Shown: piece after piece, positions 32,659-42,198 of the stretch
Numbering within the stretch: position 1 is the first letter of the stretch
Layout: each line of letters starts with the position of its first letter
NCBI GenBank assembly: GCA_964599635.1
Contig: CAZRGM010000015.1
Coordinates: 101,539-165,538, forward strand
Source of the DNA: WJMT01 sp964599635
Lineage (GTDB): Bacteria; Acidobacteriota; Aminicenantia; Aminicenantales; Aminicenantaceae
Direction of reading: 5' to 3'
Length of the DNA: 64,000 nt
Position numbers and translations under genes: made by a program
The notes under the pieces: generated by a model
Database searches by the model: none
What the model saw: only the letters and a program-made list of their open reading frames with translations
What the model was told of the DNA's origin: nothing

Positions 32659-35370
32659 TTGACGGAAAAACATGTTTATTTTTTTGAAAAGAATAAGGCT
32701 GAAGGTAATAAAAATATGAAGGATCTTCTAGGAGGAAAAGGAGCCAATCTTGCAGAAATGGCTGGCATAGGGCTTCCTGTACCTCCTGGATTTACTGTAT
32801 CTACAGATGCCTGCACCTTATTTTTAAAGGGAGGGAATGAACTTCCTGAAGAAATCAAACAGGAGATCGTTAAGAATTTAGAAAGGATAGAGAAAACAGC
32901 AGGGCAGAAATTTGGCCGTAAGGAGAACCCTCTGCTGGTCTCTGTCCGTTCAGGAGCCAAGTTTTCTATGCCTGGAATGATGGACACCATATTGAATCTA
33001 GGCTTGAACGATGAAACTGTTGAAGGATTGGCACAAAAAAGCAAAGACAGACGGTTTGCTTTAGATTGTTATCGAAGATTGATTCAGATGTTTGGGGATG
33101 TGGTTCTGCAGATCCCAAAGAAAAAGTTTGAACATATATTGAGAGCTAAAAAAGAGGAAAAAGAAATCAAGATAGATTCCCAGCTACCCGAAGAGACTTT
33201 AGAAGAAATTCTGGATGGATATAAAAAGATCATCAAAGAGAACACGGGAAAAGGATTCCCTCAGGATGTCAAAGAACAGTTATTTTCAGCTGTGTCGGCT
33301 GTATTCAGTTCCTGGGATAATCCGCGTGCGGTGACTTACCGCAGTATCCATCATATCCCTGATGATTTAGGCACGGCTGTGAACATCCAGCTTATGGTTT
33401 TTGGAAATTTCGGAGATAATTCTGCAACCGGAGTTGGTTTTACAAGAAATCCTGCCACAGGAGAAAAAGAGCTTTATGGAGAATACCTCATTAATGCTCA
33501 GGGGGAAGATGTGGTTGCTGGAGTCAGGAACCCAACTCCATTAAATGAACTTGAGGAGGACATGCCCGAAGTTTTTCAAAAACTCGTTAAGGTAACGAAG
33601 CAGCTGGAAAGGCATTATCATAATGTTCAAGACTTTGAGTTTACCGTTCAAGAAAATGAGCTTTATATGCTTCAGACCAGAGATGGAAAAAGAACCGGGC
33701 AGGCTGCCGTAAAAATAGCTGTGGATTTGGTGGAAGAGGGAATTGCCACTAAAAAAGAAGCGTTAATGATGGTAGAACCTGATGCACTGGATCAGCTCCT
33801 TCATCCTATTTTTGACCTCAAGGAAAAAGAAAAACATGATGTGCTTGCTAAAGGTCTTGCGGCCTCGCCTGGAGCCGCTGCTGGATTGGTTGTTTTTTCT
33901 TCAGATGATGCGGTAGAATGGAAATCACAGGGGAAGAAAGTCATCCTAGTAAGAGACGAGACTTCTCCTGACGATATCCATGGGATGAGCGCTTCCCAGG
34001 GAATTTTGACGGCGACGGGTGGTATGACTTCTCACGCAGCTGTAGTCGGGAGGCAGATGGGAAAACCTGCTGTAGTCGGGTGCGGCGATATTGCTCTGGA
34101 TGAAGAAGCAAAGCTTTTCAAAGTCAAAGGTAAGATCATAAAAGAAGGAGATGCGATTTCTATTGATGGGGCTTTAGGTGAGGTCATGTTAGGAGAGATT
34201 GAGACCAAACCCTCAGAAATAATCCAGGTTATCAGAGGGGATAAAAAACCGGAGGATTCTGAAATCTACCCCTATTTCACTAAATTTTTAGGTTGGGCAG
34301 ATGAAGTCAGAAAAATGAAGGTGAGAGCCAATGCAGATACTCCAGAAGATGCTCAGACGGCCTTTGCCTTTGGAGCTGAAGGCATAGGATTGGCAAGGAC
34401 AGAACATATGTTTTTTGAAAAGGAAAGACTTCCTTTTATAAAAAGCATGATTTTATCGGAAACAGTAGAAGACCGACGGAAATATTTAGATAAGTTACTG
34501 CCTTTTCAGAAAGAAGATTTTTATGATCTTTTTAAAGCCATGGAAGGGAATCCAGTTACGATCAGGACTCTGGATCCTCCTCTTCATGAGTTTCTGCCTA
34601 AAAAAGAGGAGCTGATGCTGGAGATCGCTGAGTTAAAGCGTTCGGGAAAGGCAGATAAGGAAGAGGTTAAGGAAAAGGAAAGGTTGTTGGAGAGGGTCAA
34701 AGCTCTTTCGGAATTTAATCCCATGATGGGCCACAGAGGATGTCGTTTAGGGATCACATTTCCTGAGATCATTGAGATGCAGGCAACGGCTATTTTTGAA
34801 GCAGCCTGTCAATTAAAATCTGAGGGGGAGGATGTTTTGCCAGAGATTATGGTCCCATTGATAGGTTCAGTGAATGAACTGGCGGATCAGAAGAAAATAA
34901 TTATCGAGATCGCAGAGAAATCAATCAAAAAATATAATGTTGAACTGGACTATACAGTGGGGACAATGATAGAGATTCCAAGAGCGGCCGTAACAGCAGA
35001 TCATGTAGCCTTAGAAGCTGATTTCTTTTCTTTTGGAACCAATGATCTTACCCAGACTACGTTTGGAATATCTCGGGATGATGGCGTTTCCTTTATCAAT
35101 CATTATTTAACCCATGGAATATGGAAGGATAATCCTTTTACTTCTATTGACATTGATGGAGTGGGGGAATTGATGAAATGGGCGGTTGAAAAGGGGAGAG
35201 CAGCAAAACCTGATTTGAAAGTGGGAATATGTGGGGTGCACGGAGGAGATCCGCGGTCTATTTTTTTCTGTCATAAAATAGGATTAAATTATGTCAGTTG
35301 TTCAGCCTATCAGATCCCTATTGCTCGATTAGCTGCGGCTCAGATTACATTGATGGAAAATAGAGAATAG
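32659..35370 (+). CDS. ppdK: Pyruvate, phosphate dikinase
   Basis: 903 residues, full length. Nucleotide-binding part with LLGGKGANLAEMA, SVRSGAKFSMPGMMDT and GFTRNPATGEK; the swivelling phospho-His in GGMTSHAAVVGRQMGKPAVVGC (cited in part, His near 455-460 region); PEP domain with GIGLARTEHMF, MGHRGCRLG, SFGTNDLTQTTFG and the catalytic Cys in GICGVHGGDP (usual GICGEHGGDP). It interconverts pyruvate and PEP with ATP and phosphate, so glycolysis can run on pyrophosphate chemistry. Start is TTG, eight bases after AGGAGG. Confidence 0.97.
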   Translation: MTEKHVYFFEKNKAEGNKNMKDLLGGKGANLAEMAGIGLPVPPGFTVSTDACTLFLKGGNELPEEIKQEIVKNLERIEKTAGQKFGRKENPLLVSVRSGAKFSMPGMMDTILNLGLNDETVEGLAQKSKDRRFALDCYRRLIQMFGDVVLQIPKKKFEHILRAKKEEKEIKIDSQLPEETLEEILDGYKKIIKENTGKGFPQDVKEQLFSAVSAVFSSWDNPRAVTYRSIHHIPDDLGTAVNIQLMVFGNFGDNSATGVGFTRNPATGEKELYGEYLINAQGEDVVAGVRNPTPLNELEEDMPEVFQKLVKVTKQLERHYHNVQDFEFTVQENELYMLQTRDGKRTGQAAVKIAVDLVEEGIATKKEALMMVEPDALDQLLHPIFDLKEKEKHDVLAKGLAASPGAAAGLVVFSSDDAVEWKSQGKKVILVRDETSPDDIHGMSASQGILTATGGMTSHAAVVGRQMGKPAVVGCGDIALDEEAKLFKVKGKIIKEGDAISIDGALGEVMLGEIETKPSEIIQVIRGDKKPEDSEIYPYFTKFLGWADEVRKMKVRANADTPEDAQTAFAFGAEGIGLARTEHMFFEKERLPFIKSMILSETVEDRRKYLDKLLPFQKEDFYDLFKAMEGNPVTIRTLDPPLHEFLPKKEELMLEIAELKRSGKADKEEVKEKERLLERVKALSEFNPMMGHRGCRLGITFPEIIEMQATAIFEAACQLKSEGEDVLPEIMVPLIGSVNELADQKKIIIEIAEKSIKKYNVELDYTVGTMIEIPRAAVTADHVALEADFFSFGTNDLTQTTFGISRDDGVSFINHYLTHGIWKDNPFTSIDIDGVGELMKWAVEKGRAAKPDLKVGICGVHGGDPRSIFFCHKIGLNYVSCSAYQIPIARLAAAQITLMENRE

Positions 35371-35505
35371 AAACTAGAAAAAGCAAGAATCTGAACAGAG
35401 CCCAAGTCATATCTGAATTTCAGTTTGGCTTGCCTGAAATGTGAAAATAACCGATAATAGAAAAATAGAATCTATGAGGTTTTCATGAGTTGTCCAGAAT
35501 AGGTA

Positions 35506-36489
35506 ATGGCAGGACTTAAAGATATAATTCAGCGTTTCAGAAAAAGCAAATTCCCTTTTAAATTTGTTTACAGTGACTCCTATTGGATGGTGGATTTCAA
35601 AAATCATGTTTTTCCTTTAAATAAATACAGGTTAATCTATGAAAGTCTGTTAAAAAGGGGAGCTGTTAAAGAGAATTTTTTGGAACCTTATATTCCGGAA
35701 GATCAAGATATCCTCAGAGTTCATTCATCTAGGTATATAAAAAAAATAAAGTCTGATAAGCTTTCTTCTCCAGAACTCATGGCCCTGGAAATGCCATTTT
35801 CCAAGGATGTGGTAAAGTTTTTTTTTCTTACCGCTGGGGGCACTATTCGCGCCTCTGAAACGGCCATTAGAGATGGAATATGTGTTCACATAGGGGGAGG
35901 ATTTCATCATGCTTTTTATGAACATGGTGAAGGTTTTTGTCTCATCAATGATGTAGCTGTGGCGTTAGAAAAGTTGAAAGCGGAACAAAAAATAAAGAGA
36001 GCCATGGTCATTGATTGTGATGTCCATCAAGGAAACGGGACAGCATCTATTTTGGAAGGAAAGAGTTATGCTTTCACTTTTTCGATTCACCAAATGGATA
36101 TTTATCCTGCGGAGAAGGAAAAAAGCTCTTTAGATGTCGGCTTATGGTCGGGAGATGGAGATGAGAAATATATTGAATCCTTAAATCTCCATATTCCCCT
36201 TATTTATGAGAAATATAATCCCGATTTAATCTATTATCTTGCTGGGGCTGATCCCTATGAAAAGGATCAGTTAGGTGGTTTGAAGATGACATTTAAGGGT
36301 CTTGAAAAAAGAGACCAGATTGTCATAGAGAATGCTCAAAAAAGAGGCTGCCCTGTAGTTGTTCTTTTTGCTGGGGGATATGCTGTGGATGTTCATGAAG
36401 TGGTCTCTATTCATTTAAATACCATCATGAAGGCAAGGAAAATTTATAAACGTTACTCTAAGAAGAGAATTTTAGGAATTTTGAAGTAA
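35506..36489 (+). CDS. Histone deacetylase-like (arginase-fold) deacylase
   Basis: 327 residues. GGGFHHAFYEHGEGFCLIND holds the paired catalytic His; VIDCDVHQGNGTA holds the zinc ligands Asp and His; LAGADPYEKDQLGG has the third ligand. The pattern is nearest to HDAC11-like bacterial enzymes. Substrate unknown; bacterial relatives act on polyamines, acetoin-pathway proteins or other acyl-lysines. Weak ribosome site. Its end overlaps the M20 gene by 18 bases tail to tail. Confidence 0.9.
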   Translation: MAGLKDIIQRFRKSKFPFKFVYSDSYWMVDFKNHVFPLNKYRLIYESLLKRGAVKENFLEPYIPEDQDILRVHSSRYIKKIKSDKLSSPELMALEMPFSKDVVKFFFLTAGGTIRASETAIRDGICVHIGGGFHHAFYEHGEGFCLINDVAVALEKLKAEQKIKRAMVIDCDVHQGNGTASILEGKSYAFTFSIHQMDIYPAEKEKSSLDVGLWSGDGDEKYIESLNLHIPLIYEKYNPDLIYYLAGADPYEKDQLGGLKMTFKGLEKRDQIVIENAQKRGCPVVVLFAGGYAVDVHEVVSIHLNTIMKARKIYKRYSKKRILGILK

Positions 36490-37704
36490 TAGATGAGCAA
36501 AAACTTTGGTGTCTCCCAGCATATTGTCTATAACACAGTATTCATCCGGTTGATGGGCGGTCTCCTCTATTTTGGACCAGCATGCGACTTGAAAGCCAGC
36601 TCTGCGTAAAAAAGAAGCCACAGTCCTCACCCCAATACCTGTGGGGGTTGCATTCACACCATAAATCTCTCTAATTGCTTTTTCTAGACACTTAACCACC
36701 GGAGCTTCAGGCGATGTTCGAGTGCAGGCATTTTCTTTTTGTACATCTTGAAGAATAATCTTGACACCATATTTTTTTTCAGTTCTTTTTGTGATTTTCT
36801 GGATTTCTTTTTTGACTTTATCGATACTGTGCTTATAGATCAATCGGCAGTCCATATAGAAAATATTTTCCCCTGGGATGGTATTTATATTAGGAACATT
36901 TGCCTCTATTTTAGTAGGCTCAAATGTTGATATAGGGGGAGAAAATATAGAGTCTTTTTCAGTAAATATTTTATAAAGTCTGGTTAGTTCTGTGATAAGA
37001 AACGCCATCGCTTTGAGACTATTGATTCCCTTTTCTGGGGTGGAGCCTTGAGTCTGTTTTCCAATAATTTTTACTTTTAACCAGTATATGATTTTTTCTG
37101 CGATTTCTATCATTGTTCCAGAACTGTTCCCAACTCCTGGAACAATGATTAGATCATTGTTTTTAAAAGGATTGAAATTTTCCATTAGGTATTCTATGCC
37201 TTTTTTATTACCTGTTTCTTCGTCAGAGACAAATATCAATCCTACATCATATTTTGGTTTTATTTTTTCTTTTCGAAATGACTTTAAGGCATAGATAGAA
37301 GAGAGAATCCCTTGTTGATTGTCCTCCACTCCTCTTCCGTATATTTTGCCTGATTCGACGTAGGCTTTAAAAGGATTTCCTTTCCAAAGAGCAGGCTCCC
37401 CTGGGGGAACAACATCTATGTGCGTCAAAATCCATGTGGTTTTAGAAGAATTTTCTCCTTTATAAATAGCAATGATATTAGGTCTATATCCAGAGGGGGC
37501 GTCAACATCTGGGGCTTTGATCAACTTGATGCTGTCAAATTCAATGTCTTTAATCATCTCTAGAATAATCTTAGCTTTTTCTGCTTCTCCTTTTCCCCCG
37601 TTAACAGGAGCTATGGCAGGATAAGAACATAATTTAATCTGCATATCAATCATTTCATTGCGAAATTTGTTGATTCTAGTGATGACTCTCTCAAGCTTTT
37701 TCAT
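36472..37704 (-). CDS. M20 family metallopeptidase
   Basis: 410 residues, ArgE/DapE/CPG2 type. First metal ligand in LTHIDVVPPG, second in YGRGVEDNQQG, catalytic Glu pair in FVSDEETGNKKG; the dimerisation insert is about 215-325. Full set of metal residues is present (the last His is probably AHQPDEYC). Could be a peptidase or an N-deacylase. TCGGAG precedes the ATG. Divergent from the polysaccharide cluster. Confidence 0.9.
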   Translation of the reverse strand: MKKLERVITRINKFRNEMIDMQIKLCSYPAIAPVNGGKGEAEKAKIILEMIKDIEFDSIKLIKAPDVDAPSGYRPNIIAIYKGENSSKTTWILTHIDVVPPGEPALWKGNPFKAYVESGKIYGRGVEDNQQGILSSIYALKSFRKEKIKPKYDVGLIFVSDEETGNKKGIEYLMENFNPFKNNDLIIVPGVGNSSGTMIEIAEKIIYWLKVKIIGKQTQGSTPEKGINSLKAMAFLITELTRLYKIFTEKDSIFSPPISTFEPTKIEANVPNINTIPGENIFYMDCRLIYKHSIDKVKKEIQKITKRTEKKYGVKIILQDVQKENACTRTSPEAPVVKCLEKAIREIYGVNATPTGIGVRTVASFLRRAGFQVACWSKIEETAHQPDEYCVIDNMLGDTKVFAHLLLQNS

Positions 37705-37786
37705 TTATAACTCCGACTTAAAAATCATATCATCCCTTCATTTAAGAAGCAAGATAGGCATCCAAGATATGCGGCTGTGGATGAGC

Positions 37787-37815
37787 TTGACATTTATGGC
37801 AATAGAGACTACATT
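37787..37815 (+). promoter_or_regulatory. Sigma-70 promoter at the head of the polysaccharide cluster, predicted leaderless
   Basis: TTGACA, 17 bases, TACATT, and the first ATG comes only eight bases later with no Shine-Dalgarno sequence in between. Confidence 0.72.
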
Positions 37816-37823
37816 TAGCCAAA

Positions 37824-38960
37824 ATGAAGATAGGTATAGACCTTCGTCCTTTTTTAAGATTTGAGACAGGGGTGGGAACTTATATCAAAAACTTGCTTTT
37901 TTCTCTCTCCAATATAGATATGGATAATGATTATTATTTGTTTTCATCTTCGTTCAAACAAAGATTCCTGCCCTCTAAAATTCCCATTTTAAATAAAATG
38001 CATTTTCGTGACTTTCATTATCCTGTTACGTTATTAAACTTTTTGTGGTACAAACTGGAGAGGCCGACCATGGATTCTTTTTTTAAGACTCGGCTTGATT
38101 TGACTCACTCCGCCACTCCTTTAATTTGTCCGACAAAGGGGAAAACTATCATCACGGTTCATGATTTATTTTTCATGGATTTCCCTTATAAGGCGAATAA
38201 GGAAGCTAGGAAATTTTTTTATAAGAAGATTCATAGAACCCTCCAAGACTCTAATGGAGTGATTGTGGTGTCGCATTTTATTAAAAACCAGATTTTGGAC
38301 AGATTTAAAATAGATGAAAAAAAGTTAAAGGTCATATATCACGGAGTTGACCCTGAATTCACCTCAGATGTTTCTCTAGAAGAGGTCCATAGTTTTAGAA
38401 ACTCTCATTCTTTACCTTCCCGGATTATTGTTTTTGTAGGGGCTATGGAGCCCAGGAAAAATCTGCTAAATCTTATCGAAGCTTTTAAAATTGTTCACAA
38501 TAAAGAACCTGATGTATCTTTAGTTCTCGCAGGAAAAAAGGGGAGTGATTTTCCCCATTTGAAAAAAAGAATAGATAAAAACAAATTGAACGCTTGGGTG
38601 AGGATTTTAGATTATCTTTCATTTAGAAAGTTAAAGTGTCTGTACCGAACAGGGACAGTCTTTGTATTTCCTTCTTACTCTGAAGGTTTTGGACTGCCTC
38701 TTCTGGAAGCTATGACCAGCGGGATGCCGGTGGCTTCATCCCGCAGGACGGCTTTACCTGAAATCGCAGGAGATGCGGCCCTTTATTTTGATCCAGACCA
38801 ACCTGAAGAAATGGCAGCCCAAATTTTACAGTTCCTTCAAAGTGAGGATTTAAGAGAAAAATTTATCGAATTAGGCAGAAAGAGGGCGAAAGGATTCGAT
38901 TGGCAGAAGACGGCAGAAAGAACCTTGGATTTTTATAAACATGTCACTAAGGCGGAATAA
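37824..38960 (+). CDS. Glycosyltransferase family 4 protein
   Basis: 378 residues, GT-B fold. IDLRPFLRFETGVGTYIKNL is the acceptor-side start; VFVGAMEPRKNLLNLIEAF opens the donor domain; SYSEGFGLPLLEAMTSGMPV is the E-x7-E donor motif. Similar to mannosyltransferases of O-antigen and capsule pathways; sugar specificity is not readable. First gene of a six-gene cluster. No SD; the promoter predicts a leaderless transcript. Confidence 0.92.
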   Translation: MKIGIDLRPFLRFETGVGTYIKNLLFSLSNIDMDNDYYLFSSSFKQRFLPSKIPILNKMHFRDFHYPVTLLNFLWYKLERPTMDSFFKTRLDLTHSATPLICPTKGKTIITVHDLFFMDFPYKANKEARKFFYKKIHRTLQDSNGVIVVSHFIKNQILDRFKIDEKKLKVIYHGVDPEFTSDVSLEEVHSFRNSHSLPSRIIVFVGAMEPRKNLLNLIEAFKIVHNKEPDVSLVLAGKKGSDFPHLKKRIDKNKLNAWVRILDYLSFRKLKCLYRTGTVFVFPSYSEGFGLPLLEAMTSGMPVASSRRTALPEIAGDAALYFDPDQPEEMAAQILQFLQSEDLREKFIELGRKRAKGFDWQKTAERTLDFYKHVTKAE

Positions 38961-38972
38961 GAGAAGAAGTGA

Positions 38973-40103
38973 ATGGGGTTGAAAAAAAGGCTCAAAATTG
39001 CTGTTGATTGTTATGAAGTGGCTCAGGAATCAACAGGTGTAGGACGGGTTGTTCATAACCTACTGCTTTCTTTATGCAGTCAGCAAGAATCCCATGAGTT
39101 TCTGGCTTACACCCGGCAAAAAATACAAGCTTATTCAAAATGCAGGAATATGAAACAGATTGTGTTTCCAGAAGACAAGGGATATTTCAGATGGCAGAAT
39201 GGGCCTTTTTATAAGAGTTTAAAAGAAAGAAAACCAGACCTTGTTATAGCTCCGAATTACACTCTCCCTTTTTTTATTAAGTCCAAGTCTATTCTTTTTG
39301 AACATGATGTTTCATTTGCATCCCATCCGGAGTGGTATTTGAAAAAAGAGGTATTCAAAAGAAAATTTTTAGTAAAAAGAAGTCTAAAAAAGGCCTCATT
39401 AATCGTGACTTTATCTGGAGCTTCGAGAGAAGAAATAATCAATCATTTTTCAGTACCTTCTGATAAGATTAGAGTTATATACTTGGGAGTGGGGGAGAAG
39501 TTCAGCCCTGTTTCAAGCAAAAGAATATCAAGATGGAAAAAAGAAAAAGGTTTAACAGATACAAAAATCATAGGGTTTCTGGGATCAATTTTTAATAGAA
39601 GAAATATTCCACTCCTGGTTGAAGCTGTAAGACTTTTGAGAAAAGAGTTTCCTGAAGCGGTCCTTTATATCATCGGTAAAGATCTCACTCATCCCACTCA
39701 ACATATTGAAAAAATTTTAGACGAAAAATGGATTTTCTGGGAGAAAAGCATTTCGGAGGATGAGCTCCCGGTTTATTTATCTTCGTGGGACATATTGGCT
39801 TACCTTTCCGAATATGAAGGTTTTGGACTGCCTCCTCTTGAAGCTCTGGCGTGCGGCACTGTCCCGGTGTTATTAAAAAGAAGCGCTTTAGACGAAATTT
39901 ATTCAAATTATTCCATTATGGTTGAGTCTCTAAGTAAAGAAGAAGTTAAGAGTTGTTTGAAAGAAGCGTTGACTGATAAAGACAGGGTCAAATCAATAAT
40001 AAATTCTTTTAATAGGAAAAGGGAGTATTTTTCTTGGGATCGAGCGGCGGAAGAAATGAAAACAGTTATCGATGAGGCAGCAAGTGAAAGATCATCCGTT
40101 TAA
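38973..40103 (+). CDS. Glycosyltransferase family 4 protein
   Basis: 376 residues, GT-B. IAVDCYEVAQESTGVGRVVHNL, VIYLGVGEKFSP, GFLGSIFNRRNIPLLVEA and EYEGFGLPPLEALACGTVPV show the usual two-domain layout with E-x7-E donor site. A paralogue of the preceding gene, 12 bases away, with AGAAG before the ATG. Cytoplasmic sugar transfer to a lipid-linked glycan is the likely job. Confidence 0.92.
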   Translation: MGLKKRLKIAVDCYEVAQESTGVGRVVHNLLLSLCSQQESHEFLAYTRQKIQAYSKCRNMKQIVFPEDKGYFRWQNGPFYKSLKERKPDLVIAPNYTLPFFIKSKSILFEHDVSFASHPEWYLKKEVFKRKFLVKRSLKKASLIVTLSGASREEIINHFSVPSDKIRVIYLGVGEKFSPVSSKRISRWKKEKGLTDTKIIGFLGSIFNRRNIPLLVEAVRLLRKEFPEAVLYIIGKDLTHPTQHIEKILDEKWIFWEKSISEDELPVYLSSWDILAYLSEYEGFGLPPLEALACGTVPVLLKRSALDEIYSNYSIMVESLSKEEVKSCLKEALTDKDRVKSIINSFNRKREYFSWDRAAEEMKTVIDEAASERSSV

Positions 40104-40128
40104 GAGGGTTTCCTCTCCTGGGGAAGAT

Positions 40129-41001
40129 ATGATTCTTTCAATCATCCTGGTCAATTTTAACGGAATGGAATCTATCGGAAGATGTTTAGATTCTCTAGAA
40201 AAGAACTCACCGGAAATAAAAAAGGAAATTATTGTTGTCGATAATCATTCAAATGATGGAAGCGTGGAGTTTTTACAGAAAGAATATCCAAATATCCATT
40301 TGCTGCGGAACTCTAAAAATTTAGGTTTTTCGAAAGCGAATAATCAGGGTTTAAAGGCAAGCCGGGGACATTATTGTCTGATGATAAATCCTGATACACT
40401 TGTGTATTCGGATTCCATAAAAAAACTTTTAGCTGAAATAGAAAGCAGTCCTGATATAGGAGGGATTGGGCCGGCTTTGCTGAATGATAAAAATAATTAT
40501 CAGGTTTCTTTTGGAGGAAATATCAACTTTTTTTCAGAGGCAGCCAAAAAAGTATTCCTTAATCGCTTTTACAGGCATAGAATCAAAAGAAAACCCAGGA
40601 AAAGAGATGTCAAGTGGTTAAGTGGGGCTTGTTTTCTGTTTAGAAGAGAATTATTGGAGAGTGTGGGAATGTTTGATGAGAAATTTTTTCTTTATTTCGA
40701 GGATATAGATCTTTGTAAGAGGGTCAGAGAAAAAGGCTTAAGGCTGGTCTATTTTCCTTCAGCTAAGGTTTTTCATGCAGGGGGAGCCAGTACCCAGCCA
40801 AGAAAGTTAGACAGCCGGTTTCATTATAGAAAAAGCCAACTTTATTTTTATAGAAAATACAGCAGCTCTCTCTCGTTTTTGCTGCTGAAGTTTTTTTTGT
40901 TTTTTACTTTTACTTTTATTCTTTTTCAGGGTTTTTTTAAGAAAAACAGTAAGGTAGACGATAGAACTCGATTCTTTAAATTGCTGGGAAAGCAGGGATG
41001 A
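40129..41001 (+). CDS. Glycosyltransferase family 2 (rhamnosyltransferase-like)
   Basis: 290 residues, GT-A fold. LSIILVNFNGMESIGRCL, VVDNHSNDGS, NLGFSKANNQG, LMINPDTLV (DxD-like) and YFEDIDLCKRVREKG match WbbL/RfbN-type enzymes. A hydrophobic C-terminal segment (FLLLKFFLFFTFTFILFQGF) suggests membrane contact. The ATG at 40129 follows GGGGAAG and the upstream stop; in-frame starts further up lie inside the previous gene. Confidence 0.92.
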   Translation: MILSIILVNFNGMESIGRCLDSLEKNSPEIKKEIIVVDNHSNDGSVEFLQKEYPNIHLLRNSKNLGFSKANNQGLKASRGHYCLMINPDTLVYSDSIKKLLAEIESSPDIGGIGPALLNDKNNYQVSFGGNINFFSEAAKKVFLNRFYRHRIKRKPRKRDVKWLSGACFLFRRELLESVGMFDEKFFLYFEDIDLCKRVREKGLRLVYFPSAKVFHAGGASTQPRKLDSRFHYRKSQLYFYRKYSSSLSFLLLKFFLFFTFTFILFQGFFKKNSKVDDRTRFFKLLGKQG

Positions 41002-42146
41002 GAAAAATTAAAGTATTGGAAGTCATAGATAAGACTTTTCTTGGAGGAGGACAAAAAAACCTACTCAGCCTGATTGAAAATCTAGATAAAGAGAAGTTTG
41101 GTGTATCTGTTTGTTCCAATCCCGGAGGGCATTTAGTCGATGAGGTGATGAAGAACAACATTTCTCATTTTCCGGTTTCAATGAGTAAGCGAATGAGTCA
41201 TAAACCAATTGAGGACATGAGGGTTTTATTGAAGGAAAATGAGTTTGATATCATCCACACTCATGGGGGGGTGGCAGGTTTCTATGGAAGATGGGCTGCC
41301 CGTAAATTCAAAAAATTAGCTGTTGTCCATACTTTGCATGGGCTGCATTATCTTTACTACAGGAACATTTTTTTGAAATATTTATATATAGGAATGGAGA
41401 AAATATTTTCAAGATTCACAGATGTGGTTATATTTGTCTCCCGAGCAGATAGGAATAAGGGGTTGAAGTATAAATTGGCTTCAAAGGAGAAAATAAGATT
41501 AATCGAAAACGGCATGGATTTTTCATCGTTCGAAAAGGGGTGTTCTCAAGAGAAACATGAAAATGAAAGGAGGGGGAGTCCTGTCATCGGGACTGTTGCC
41601 AGACTGCACCGACAAAAAAATATTTCTTTGCTGCTTAAAGCAGGAGCCAGAATAAAAAAAAGTTACCCTGGGCTAAAGGTATTAGTAGTTGGAGACGGCC
41701 CACTCCGAAGAAAATTAAAAAAACTTAACAGAAGACTTGGCACAGATGATATGATTGATTTTTTGGGGGAAAGAAAGGATATCCCTCGCCTTATTTCTCA
41801 AATGGATATATTTGTACTTCCTTCCTTATGGGAAGGGCTTCCTTATGTATTACTGGAAGCCGCTGCTCTGAAGAAGCCCGTTATAGGGACAGATGTGGAT
41901 GGGATTAGAGAAATGATCCAAAATGAAGTCACGGGAATACTTGTATCCCCAAAGAAACCAGATCCATTAGCTGAGGCTTTGATGAGGCTTCTCGATAATA
42001 GAAAATGGGGTGAGGAACTTGGCTTGCGTTTTCACAGGAGTGTCAAAGGGAAATACACCATTTCACGTATGATCCACAATATCCAAGATCTTTATGAAGA
42101 ATTATTCTATCGAACCGGAGAGCTTAAAAGCGGTTTTCATGAATGA
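40998..42146 (+). CDS. Glycosyltransferase family 4 protein
   Basis: 382 residues, GT-B. LEVIDKTFLGGGQKNLLSLIE, HTHGGVAGFYGRWAA, GTVARLHRQKNISLLL, VVGDGPLRRKL and SLWEGLPYVLLEAAALKKPV. Similar to polysaccharide-pathway transferases such as EpsD/PelF types. Overlaps the GT2 gene by four bases. Confidence 0.92.
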   Translation: MRKIKVLEVIDKTFLGGGQKNLLSLIENLDKEKFGVSVCSNPGGHLVDEVMKNNISHFPVSMSKRMSHKPIEDMRVLLKENEFDIIHTHGGVAGFYGRWAARKFKKLAVVHTLHGLHYLYYRNIFLKYLYIGMEKIFSRFTDVVIFVSRADRNKGLKYKLASKEKIRLIENGMDFSSFEKGCSQEKHENERRGSPVIGTVARLHRQKNISLLLKAGARIKKSYPGLKVLVVGDGPLRRKLKKLNRRLGTDDMIDFLGERKDIPRLISQMDIFVLPSLWEGLPYVLLEAAALKKPVIGTDVDGIREMIQNEVTGILVSPKKPDPLAEALMRLLDNRKWGEELGLRFHRSVKGKYTISRMIHNIQDLYEELFYRTGELKSGFHE

Positions 42147-42161
42147 ACCTGATGGATATCG

Positions 42162-42190
42162 TTGACAATCTTCAGACCCCTTTTTATAAT
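42162..42190 (+). promoter_or_regulatory. Perfect sigma-70 promoter inside the polysaccharide cluster, predicted leaderless
   Basis: TTGACA, 17 bases, TATAAT, then eight bases and the ATG at 42199. No Shine-Dalgarno sequence. It starts a second transcript in the cluster. Confidence 0.85.
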
Positions 42191-42198
42191 CAATTTCA

